A stretch of 64,000 nt of DNA. Source: Latrodectus hesperus. Lineage: Eukaryota > Arthropoda > Arachnida > Araneae > Theridiidae. The stretch is from the NCBI GenBank assembly GCA_037975125.1, contig CM075853.1, positions 24,317,399-24,381,398 on the forward strand, in the 5' to 3' direction. Made by a program: the position numbers and the translations under genes. Below, piece by piece: positions 51,601-63,600 of this stretch (position 1 is its first letter; each line of letters begins with the position of its first letter). The notes beneath the pieces were generated by a model, which saw nothing but the letters and a program-made list of their open reading frames with translations, was not told the origin of the DNA and ran no database searches.

Positions 51601-54600
51601 TATTTCAGATGTTTTTCGTTAATGCCCAATGAATTTAATTATTTTCAATTAATGGTTTTATTGAAACATGTGAATCTCTTTACAAACTTATTAGCTCGAA
51701 ATTACACAGCTAAAAATGAAAGACTTGTTTTTTTATATTTTTTACCAATATGTGATTCTAAAATGTGTTTCCTTAAAAATACGAAATTTATATAAATTAT
51801 TTTTGCATTTCCTCAAAATGAAATATTAATATCCAAATATTTTCTTCAGTAACAAAAAGTTTCATACTAAAAATTTTCCATTAAAATCAAGTATGAAATT
51901 CATATTTTTAATTTGTATAAATTATTTTTGTATTTCCTCAAAATGAATTATTAATATCCAAGTAATATTTTCTTCAGTAACAAAAAGTTTCATACTAAAA
52001 ATATATTATCTTCAACTATTTTAAATATAGATATATACACACATAATTTCATTTTATTAGTAAATAAAACAATTAGCATGTTATAAAATATGAACTTATA
52101 AAGCAAAATGCAACTACTCAGCAAGAAAGCATAACATAATCTTAAAACTTTTATTAGAATCACAGTTTAGGAAAGTTTAAAGCTACACACACAGTTATAG
52201 AAAACCTTTATAATAAAAATAAACTTGACATTGCTAGTTTATTTTTATTAAAGGTTTTCTAAAATTAACTAAATTACATGTTATGAAAAAAATTTCAGAA
52301 ATATTATGTAGTGACGTATAAGGTATATCTCCTTCAAAATACTTAAAGTATTTTATTCTGGAAATCGCCCTTTCCACATGAACCCTTGTATTTGAAACAA
52401 CAGTATTGCTTTCCCGCTCTACAGCAGGAAACTGTATTTTATCTCTTAAAAACGAGGGTGTTTTCAAAACACAATTTATTTCTGACAGTTCTTTTTCAAT
52501 TCGAAAGCCCTTATCTGCCATCACCATGTCACCTGCTTCTAATTTATTCATAATACCACTCTGAAGAAATAATTCCTTATCAGAAATACTTCCACAATAT
52601 AAGTCTGATATGAAAGTAATTGCTCCAGAGGGCATTATACCAATCATGCCTTTTAAAGTATTGTTGTTTTTGTAACTGCTGAAAGTCATTTGCTGTTCTC
52701 TTGGATTGCTTGGCTTCTGTATATTGAATTCTGTGCAATCTATGATTACGCGGCAATTCTTATTTTCTCTGGAAACATGGGATGGCATGGCCTCTGCTAC
52801 TTGGTCTTTACTAGGCCAAATATTTAATATCCTGAATTTTTTATTTAAAATACCGACTGTGTGGACAAAGTATCTTGAAACAGTTGAATCCGAAATATGA
52901 AACAATAAAGACAAGAATTCATTCGATATTCCTGTACGCAACTTTATTAGGAACAAGAAAAATTGATCAATTGCCCGTAATGTTTTCCCTTTTATCAAAT
53001 CTCCTTCAATATTAAGAAATTTAAACAGAGCAAAAAACATTTGCTTTGTGAAACCAGTAACTGCTACCATCTGTTCATCAGAATTTATGTTCTCTGGTTT
53101 AAATTCTTTTGATGATAAGATATTTTTAAGTTCACAAGCTTCTTTTTGTGCCAAGGAAAGTTCATCAATGATATCACTGAAGCTACTAGTTTGTGTTGAG
53201 ACATTTTTATTTCCCAAAGAGGTCCTAAAAATAATAGAAATTATATTATTAACATATATTTAAATAGTTTTAAAGTCAATGAATCATGGAACAAAATACA
53301 TGTCAATTTTCACCAATATCTGTTTTGATGATTGTAACTTAGTCCTTAGTTTTTTCTCATTAATTTTTGTTAGATATCTAAGCCATATAAATGAATGAAA
53401 CAAAAAGTAACATTTTTTATATAATTTGTTGATTTTAAAAATTAATGTGACAAAGGATAACTTCTGAAAAAGAGTTATTTATCTCAAATAAAACAAAAAA
53501 TTTCAATATAAGTGTTATATGTATAATTAAAAAATCAAAAATTAATCACAAAAGTTTTTCCTTTTTTTCAATTTTAGAATAAAAAAAATGCTCAGTTAAA
53601 TAATTCATTTCATTTTAGTAATAATGAAAAATTTGATGTGTTCATTTCTTCATATTTTGCACTTGACTAATTTAACCTACATTTAAAGTACAATCTGAAC
53701 TATTATCCATATTAGTGCCTGAAAAAGAAGCTAAACAAATTTTTTTATTCATTTAGATGCAAGCACAAGATAAAGTTTCTGATGTTCAGCATTACTTAAG
53801 GTCAAATTAAGTGTTATTTAGAATCAAGACATATATTAGAAAATAATTAAATTGAAAATTAATAGTTTGAAGATAATACAGCAGGAATTTGTCTGGTATC
53901 AAGCTTACAGAAATAAATTAACTTTATTGTATTCAAATAGAAGACAAATTAATAGTTGTATAATTATGTAAGGAATTTAATTCAGTGTTTCATTCTCAAT
54001 CAGTAATTATGAAATACAGAAAACATTTTAAAACTGATTTCAAAATAATGCAAATCCACACTTAATATGTGATACAAATAAACCGTTGAGTTAAAGACTA
54101 GAAAATTAACAATTCAATTTCCTTCTTCACTGAGGGAAAAAAATTGTAATTTTAGCCCATAAAAAACTATATTACTTATTCATTTAAAGCTAAAATAACC
54201 ACCAAAGAGAGAACCTTAAGTAATATTTTTTATATTGTTATTATTTTCTTAATTTTTTCCTTGTGAGGATTCATTTATCTTTTACAAGATTTATATTTTG
54301 AATAATAATTTATAAGTAGGATATGTGCATTCATTATATGTATTGTGTGATTATTTTATTATTATATTACAGTAAGCAATTTTATTAATTAAAATTAATT
54401 TCAGTAATTTGTAATGCATTTATCAATTTTTAATATAAATTTTAATTTTGATAATGATAATTTTTTCATTCACATTTAAGGTAATATACATAAAATATGT
54501 TAAACATACTTAAATTTCTTAAAAATATTTGATAATAAAGTCAAATTACATTAGATTCATATCAAGTTTCAAAATATAATATTTGTTTAATTTAATATAG

Positions 54601-57600
54601 CAAATTTTTATAACACTTAATTCCATAGAGAGAATAAACTGGCAAAACAAAATTACTTACTCTGTTGTACAGGCATCCTCGTTTTCATCATTCCCTTGTT
54701 CTGGAAGCTGGCGCCGAATCACACGCCGTTCATTTTTTGGCTTCGAGAAAACAAATTTGCTTGGAACAGCATCTTGTTTCAATAAACGCCGATTCGTGAA
54801 GTTTTCATACTTAAAATCTGTCTCTTCAAAATGATCAGAGCATAAAACTGACCATGGGGAAGGGGAAAATTCTTCTCGTCGTAACTTAATGAGCCATTCT
54901 TTTAGTAGTTTTTGATTCTTTAAGGGAAATCTAAAAAATGATTTTTCTCTGCAATCAGCCTTATACTTGGCATTTTTGCATCCATATGCTGCACAATATC
55001 TAGATTTACATAAATTTTTATCGTCCATATTTAAACTCACGTACAAAATCTAATCGAAATCTAGCGTGTTATTAGGTTTGGGAAAAAGTAAACAAATCGT
55101 GGAGCGTACTTGTCATGTGACTTTGACGTCACAGGAAGTGAGTCAATTTTATGGTAATTTACTTATGAATGTACTTATAAAAAGATTTTTCTAAAATTAT
55201 TGTAAGTTTAATGCAAATAATGGATACTAGCAAATACTATTTTATTATCAGCAAAAATATACATAAATATGAATTAAACTTCATAGTTTCCTAAATGCTA
55301 ATTAAAATTACTGAAAAGTAATAGTGTAAAAAATAGTCATTGCAAATCTTTTTGATTTTGTTTCAATATTGTAAAATAAGAAGTTTCAAATAGAATTTTA
55401 AGGTTTGAAATTTTGCTTAGTTCATTTATATAAGTATTGTGTAATATTTTTGAGAATTTGTTATTTAGCAACACTTTTTTTGTTCTTAGAATAAGGTAAA
55501 TCAAACTATTGTATTAAAAATGGTCTCTTTCGAAACAGTTTTATTAAATTATTTTCACTTATTTGCATAGAAGTACTAAAATCTGTTCTGTTGATTATTT
55601 TCTTCTTTTTTTACCCTTTAAGTTTTTTAGTTGTTTTTCTATGTTTATGAAATAAACTTTTATTGAGATTCATTTTAATTTAAATACCCTTCAGTTATTT
55701 GTAGATTGCTTTTACATTAATTTAGAGGTAAAATAGAAAATTTTTATATTATTAGTAATATTCGTAATTATATTTTCCCATATTTCTCTCTAGATCGTAT
55801 TGACTCGACAGAGACTGATGGTTGAAAAACCAAGGTCGGGCATAAGATAAAAAAATATTTCTCTATAATATATTTTTTAAAGCGTTATACATGTAATAGT
55901 ATGCTTAATATTTTAATACTTACAATTGTGATGTTTCAATACATTAAGTAATTTAATGGAGCATTTATTACAATTCATCTATTTCATTTTGAAATGTGTT
56001 TTATTAAACATTCTAAGATTTAAGCAGTGTATATGCATAAATTTTGTAGTTTTTTCCTTATAATTTGGAATTAATCAGACTACTATTCCAATTTTCATTA
56101 TCAACATGTTATTTTACATAAAATTTGAACTCAAATTATAGTTAATTTTTTTAAATAATGTTTGAATTATTGAAAACATTAACTCCTCATTGATAACTTT
56201 TAAGTATAAAATCTTGTTTCATTAAATTTTCTTGAAAATATTTTATTAATGTAATGCTTTTTTGTCAGGAATTTTAAAACTTACTATGTCTCATAAAAAA
56301 CTTGGCATCACGAAAGAAATAATGGCTACTAAAATTATTCCATTTTTAATGCCTTTGGCTATTGAAAATGGCTTGACATTGAACCAGGTATGTAGTGGTT
56401 TTCTGATATAATTTTGGCAAATTTTTCACATTTAAGTGTTTACAAATTTTGAATTACATTTACAATTATAGATATAACATGTCTGTTTATTAACCAGTTG
56501 TAAAATAAGAGAATTAATGACAGTTTTAATACTATATTTTGAATATATTTATTTGAATAATATTTTAATTGTTCTGAAAAGCTATGACTAGGAGTAGTGT
56601 TGTTTGATGATTATGGAATGTAAACAAAAACTTTTAAATAATTCTGGAATATCAATGAGAAAGATAAAATGAAATATTCTTTTGGATCATTGAATAATTT
56701 TACTATCTCAAGTATACAAACTTGTTTCTTGAAAAATAGTTGCATCTAATTTCACGTGTAATAATGATAAAAGTTTTTAAATCAATGCAACAAAACATTG
56801 ATTTAGTTGAAGTTAAAATTTTAATTGTATTTTAAGAAATTTATAAGCATGGTATAATAAGTAAAGTGTGTAAGTTTTTTTATGTATAAATTGTATTCCA
56901 TTTCATCTTTTTCTTCAAATTCCACATTCTATTATTATTTGAAATGTACTAGTTTTCTTTCCCTTTCTCTGTCCAACATTTCTCTAGTCTTCAGTTCAGC
57001 ATGTACTGTTAAAGTGAAGCTAAATTTTACTTTAAAATGCTGGTTCTGATCTAATTTGCCTTTTTTTTCAAAAAATTACTGTTGAGTGGGAAGCAAACTT
57101 TATTGAACTAACTGGCCAACTTCTTTGAGCTCCCAGCAGAATAGTTTACATTTAGATCTTTGCCTCAACAGTTCGTGGATTTGATTAACACCTCAGAAAT
57201 GGGTGTTTCTAGTGATTTGGAATTGGCTTCAAGCTAATGTATGCTCTGGAATAATTAGCCATCACGTATAAAATGTAACTATTAAGTGAAAAATAAACCT
57301 AGTCAACTTATCCATCATTCAGCAATATTCAGTTACTATTTGCTGATGTTTATCATTTGTATAATTTTAATGAACATAACTCATTGTCAATATTTATTTC
57401 AGAAATTGTTGCAATATTGCCATATAATTGATAGTACTTTATTTTTTATCAAGAAAAGTCATCTTGTTTCTGGTTAGATTAAGCAGGAAAAAATTGATAA
57501 AAAAATGCTAAGATCTTCTTTAAAATTGTAAATATTTTTATGGTGTGAGAAATGAAACCTGTAATAATTTAAGTTTCCAGAAATGCTATAGTGAAAGTAT

Positions 57601-60600
57601 GTTCCAGGATGCCACTTTTCCATTGTGAAGACATATTTCCATATTTTGAAAAGTTTTAAAGTTGAGATTTTATTTTTATTTTGAAAATTATGTTCAGAAA
57701 GAAATTTTTAAGTCTGAATTTTCTTTTGAATTAATTATTAAGGTTTATCATTTTCATCACATAATTATGGTATTACTGTGATTAGACTGGTTGTAATATC
57801 ACTCATAAAAATCTAAGAATGCATTTCTGCCTTGAGTGTTTAAAGTTTCAAAAGCACATCTGCTGATGTTAATGGAATTGGAAGTCAAAAAATCTCATTT
57901 CGTTGATAAATTTGAATTAAAAACATTTTTTTTTCAAAAATATGAATGGCTATTTGTATAGTAAAGGATGTTTAAAATTGAAAGACCCTGGATCTTGCAT
58001 TTGTTCTAAAAAAAGGTAAATTATACAGCAATCATTACAATATTTAAGGGCTCCTGGTTAAGTACAGGAAAGCATGCTTGTGCAACATCAACAATATATG
58101 GATAGTGTTCATCAAAAAATCAAGTACAAATCTTCTCACATCTTTTACCTTTACAAGCCAATTTATCGCCAAACTTTTTGTAAGAGATCAAGCTGTTAAT
58201 ACAGGGCTTATGCAACTCTTGTAATTTTGACTTGACTCCTTGAAAATCATGAATTACTCTTGGAATTTCGACTTATTGTGATGCATTTATATTTTGTTAG
58301 AAAATGCTTTTCAAGTTTTTTATTTTAATATTTGAAAAGTATCAATGAAATCGTTTGAAAAACCAAATTGTGTTTTAGCTCTTAGTTACCGCTAGATGCA
58401 GCGTGATCGATATTTGATTGTTATTGTATACATAAATGTTGACTAAAATAAAGCTCTAATTCTGCTTTGATAGTTTCATGATTATCCATTTTAGTCAGGA
58501 CAGAATTTAATATTTAGATTAATGTGTGTGAAATAAAATGAAGTAATCATCACAACAAGATGCTCCTATGGTGCAATTGGGGCAGATTTTAATTCATGTT
58601 TTTTTTTTCTATTTGTTTCTGTTTTTTATATTACATACATTTCAGTGCATATTAATATTTAAATATAAAATTTTTGAGTTAAAATATACTTTCCATGTCT
58701 TGCTTAGTGTAAATTACACATAATTTCAGTGAAAAGAGATTAATCTGTTTATCAATGAAATAAAAGCTGAAGTAATTTATTTAATATGCCTGGGGGAAAG
58801 TGTCTGTTCAATGACCAGTGACTCTGGAAAAGTCATAAAGATTGATTTTTGTGTGATTCAGTAAAAAAAAGGGAGTTTTGTTGAAGAGTTTAAATCATTA
58901 CAGCCGACTGTTAGATTTTAGGATTGTATTGATGCCGACCAATGGCTGAGTGGTTAGCGTTCCTGACTCTTGAGCTGTGGGTCCCGGGTTCGAATCCCGG
59001 TTCGGGCATGGATGTTACTATCTCTCTGTGTTTCTCTGTCCTTTCTTGTGTGTTGATGTATGAATGTGGCCCGTCCTATAAACGGGTCTGTGGTGGTATG
59101 ACGCGGGTAATGCTACTCGCAACCGTGACTTGGTTCACAGGTGCCCGCTGGGTAACGACAAATGAGTAGCAGTTTCCGGCCTTGTTGTGGCGAAGGGTTA
59201 GTCACCAAAGTGCCCGCCGTTATTAAAAAAAAAGGATTGTATTGATGAGATATTTTATCTTCTTAAATGTAGAATAGATACTTTTTATCTTAACTTATTC
59301 TCAAATAGATACTTATAGAATAGTAGAATAGATACTTATTCTCAAATAAACAAAATTTTTGTCACTAATGAAGAGTAGTTAATTTGCTTTTTCTATTCTC
59401 ATATAGTTAAGCATCTGTTTAATGTGTATTTTCTGTAAACAAAAATGTTTTGGTAAAATATTTATATAATCTATTGTCGCTAAGTGCATAATTGATGATC
59501 ACTTCCAAAAAATAGGAGTTGTCAACACTATAATGATTAGCAAAGACCTACTTAGTTTTGCTTATGGTGCTAGGCAAAAGTATAAATTATATTTAGTTCC
59601 TGTTATTTTTTATTCAAAAATTTCTTTCTTATAATTCACATTTGACTTTAAACTAATTGTATGCTGAAGCAAACATTTTTGCAAGATCACCCAGAGGCCT
59701 GGTTGGTTAGGGCATCTTCCTATTTTTGGAGGGTAGTGAGTTTCGACTTAATTGGAGATTAATCATGTTCACTAAAGTTCCTGACTCCCACCCAGCAGTT
59801 TTCATCTAACTGATAGTCCGGTAGTTCCACTCAAATTAGCCTGTTACTAAAGAAACTGAATTATATATAAAAATATAAATTCGTTTCTTTTTTAAACTTG
59901 TAAATAATTAAAAAACATTGAATTAATTTATTAAAGTTTTTAGTTTGGTACAAAATAAAAATTTTTACTCATTATACTATTAAATGCCAAGAAAATATTA
60001 CTAAAAGTGCTTTCATCATACAAATGTTTATATTTTTTAATTAAGATTGAAATATTTTTTATTGCTGCTGTATTAGCTCTTTTGTATACTTTGCTGTAGT
60101 AAATTTTTGTATGGAATCAAAAATTGTTTTATGATACGTATTTGACTTTAAAATTATGCTATGCAAGGACAAAAATTTTCATAATGTTATCCAGATATCA
60201 AGGAAACTGCATTATATTTTAGAATAAAATCAAGCTTATAATTTTTCAGGAAACAAAACATTTATCTAACTTTATTGAAATAAGTTTGCTCAAATAGTTG
60301 TAATTTCTGTTATTATAAGCTATTGTATGAAAATTTATTTAAATTAAATATTTTTTATTAATTTTTAAGTTACATTTTTACTGATTTCCTTGCAGTTTAA
60401 TTCTATAATGACAGTTATAAAAGAAATGGTTAGTTTTGTTGAAAGTGAACATAAGACAAAACTAGAACAGCTTAATTCAATTCGACAAGAGCACAGGTAA
60501 TAAATCTCTTAGCCGGCTATTTTTATAAAAAGAATATGATATCCATTATCTTGTGTTTTACTTTCTATTATAACTTAGAAATTTATGAGCATGTGCAATT

Positions 60601-63600
60601 CTATTTCTGTAGTTATTTTCATATTTAAAATTAAAGTGTATGTTGTATCTTAAATATGAAATCTATATTTTCTGCTCACAAATTACTTGTTTTCATGATG
60701 TTCTGGTTTTATCTAGCTGTCAAAATTTGCCTGTTTTGCAAAATAATGACTGTATTTGAATATTATATTCAGTTATATGATATAAATAATTAAAATGTTA
60801 ATTAAATTTCCATTTTATAAATCTATTCACTACCTTCTTCATTGGTAACATAATCAAGATAAATATAAATGCAAGACTTGATATTAACTTACCTATCTAA
60901 AGAAATTAACTGCAGAATCTTCTCTCTTAGCCATAAAATTTGCTACATCTAGAAGGTAGCATGTTATACATACATAAAATTTACACTGAGGAAAAATGGG
61001 GTAATATGCTTATGATTAGCTTTTTAACACTTGCAAAATCGGCAGCTGTAACAATATCTACAATGTATTTAAATGAAAAAATTTTTCAACATAAGTTTTT
61101 CATACACAAATTGCATTTAAACATTATTGACAAAGGAAGAACTTACCATTATGTTTCTCAAATCTATGTAGTTCAAATTATAGCCTATTAGAATTGCAAT
61201 TAATCATAATAAATTCTGTTGCTTGGGTTGATTAAAACCCCACGACTGTCCCAAATTATGCAGTCAATAAGCTTAAAATGTTTTTACAGGGCAATATGCT
61301 TATACTCTTAGTTTCATTTATTGTTAAATGAAACTTAAAATAATAAATATTAATAAAATCAGAATTTAGACTTTTTATTTAAATTTTCAAATATATATAT
61401 GCATATATTTCCTAATTGTAAATATATTATTTATTTTTTGAATAAGTAAACATTTACACACTTGTAAAACGTCACATTTAAACTATTGATGTTTAATTTT
61501 TTGTTTAGTCAAATATTTGTTTTCTGTTGCTTTTTTAATCAATTTATATTTTCTTCTTTCTAGTTCCACATTAGAGATGACCCAAATACCTTCAAACCAA
61601 AATCTTGTACCAGAATTTTCTGTTGATGGAAATAAAAAAGAAGTAAGTTGTAGATTATAAATCACATATCCATCATCTTCTGAAGTATTGGTATTTTGAG
61701 TTTTAATTCTTCAAATGTTTTGATGTATCAAATTCATCAGATTCATCAAAAAAATTCATCAGATTTTATTTTCCATCTTTTTTTATTAATTACTGAGTCT
61801 TATTAAATGGCAGAATAACCTTTATTACGTGAAAGAGATGTAGATAAGCGTCTTGAAATATTCATGTATAATTAAGAATTATCCTGAGAAATAGAAGCTT
61901 ATAATGGAAACACTAAACATTCAAATAAGTTCTTTAAAATGAAATCCGATTTTTGTCCAAATTTACTTAAAATCACTCTTGGTTAAAATTAGCAATAATA
62001 TCCTCAAATATTTTTTAAACAATGAGTTCAAGTTTATAAAAATTGATTAATATTTGATCCTCTTTCTCATTTAGGAAGCATTAAAAAACAGTAAACTTTG
62101 TATAATTTTCAAATTTGAATTGCATTGTAGTTTTTTTTATATTCTATTACTATTATTATACATAATCTTATAACTTTATGTATGTGATGAAAATCTATAT
62201 AGTTTTAAAATACTTAATTATACTAAAGTGCTTAATTTTCAAATGATAGAAGTTTCTCATCTTTCAGAATTTGTGTATCTATTTCACTTTAATAAAATAA
62301 TACTTAATATATTCATTAAACTTTTTAAGTGTCATTGGATATGATATTTAAAATTATTATTGCTTACTTTTACATAATTGTGTATAAATAATTGTTAATC
62401 TGACTTTCTGAAAATCAATGCATAGTTAACAAATTTTTAAACCTATTATAAATATTTTTATAAGTTGACTTTTATAATTGAACTATAGAATTATTAATTA
62501 CTATTGCTTGAATCTTTAGTATGTATATAAAATTTATAATTAATGAATTATTCTAAAAAGATTATTTTCAAAAGATTTAAAATATACAAAAATAATTCCT
62601 GTTATCAATAATGGTTCAATTTTTAGAATTAAGTATGCATTTCCTCTCAATGTGGAGAATAATTTGAAAGAAAAACTACTGAAGTATAGAATAAGTTTTT
62701 CTTTGTATCTACTAGCTAGAATTCAGTATTTCTATTGTATTTAGTTTTCCATGATTAAGCATAAACTTTTTTTTAATAATAATTTTCTAATGACAAATTA
62801 TAAAGTTGTTTTGAGAATATTCAGACTAACCCTAAACATAAATTATGAATCTCATCATTTTATTTGAACAATGTGCATTGAATTCATTTGTTTTTAATAT
62901 ATTGTTTCATGCTATGTTGTGAGTACTAAAAATATTAAAAAATTAATCTGAATTTTTGTTTTAACATTTTGATTTTAAATGGAATTATCATAATGTTTTT
63001 TTTCCCCCAAATCAGGTTGACGACATGTTCAAGAACTTGGGTTTATCAAGTTTAGCTAATGCTAATAAAGATGCCAAGCTAACAAATTTATCTTCTAACA
63101 TGATAGGTAATCAAGTGCAAAAAGATAAAAGTTATCAAAAGGTAAATTATAAAAATTTAATTAATTTCTATATATGTTTTGTGGAATGGAAATTATGTAA
63201 TTATTTCATTTAACATTATTTCTTTTTGTAAGAAACTGTCTATTTTTGTTTAAATACTTTAGTTGTTTCAATTATGCCACTTAGTTGAAATAATTTTGTT
63301 TGACAAGTGATTCTCTGAACTTTATGAAAGAAAGCATGTGCTGTATGATTTCAGAGTTTACATTTAAGTAAATGCATTGAAAAATTATGTAGTCACCATT
63401 CAGACTTTACAGATATCATTGAAAAAAATATCTACATTAATCACACATAGAGAATTTAATTTTTAATATTTATTAGAGCAGAATCTTTAAAGAAACACAA
63501 ATTTCCTTTTATCTGTATCCTTTATATTAAACTCAACTCAGAATAATATTTATCATTCAAGCTGGCAAATATTTATTTTATGGAAACTGTTTGAGTTGTA

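Larger units (their letters stand above)
48351..55145. mobile_element. Intact ISL2EU-type (PIF/Harbinger-related) DNA transposon, 6795 bp
   Basis: The element sits in SCYL2 intron 11. Its left end GGACTCAATTC and its right end, read inward, TGACTCACTTCC are related inverted termini. An AT dinucleotide stands directly outside each end (48349-48350 and 55146-55147). Further in, both ends share ACTTGTCAYGTGAC and a GATTGTTTAC-like block. Inside are two convergent spliced genes: a SWIM + YqaJ nuclease (plus strand, 48556-51632) and a THAP + DDE transposase (minus strand, 52234-55046). From family knowledge, a 2-bp AT duplication and a second ORF with a YqaJ domain are marks of ISL2EU in the PIF/Harbinger/ISL2EU/Spy group; I recall this rather than having searched it. 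No stop or frameshift is seen in either gene, so the copy could be recent or active. Host intron size is mostly due to it: 6795 of 8347 bp. Confidence 0.88.

Noticed and set aside
52706..53263. Two plus-strand ORFs
   Set aside because: Antisense shadows of the transposase exon 2.
58935..59010. A tRNA gene
   Set aside because: It is the head of a 298-bp SINE with a 15-bp target duplication; acceptor stem pairing is imperfect.
58942..59169. A 75-codon plus-strand gene
   Set aside because: It lies wholly within the young SINE and is open only because the SINE is GC-rich.
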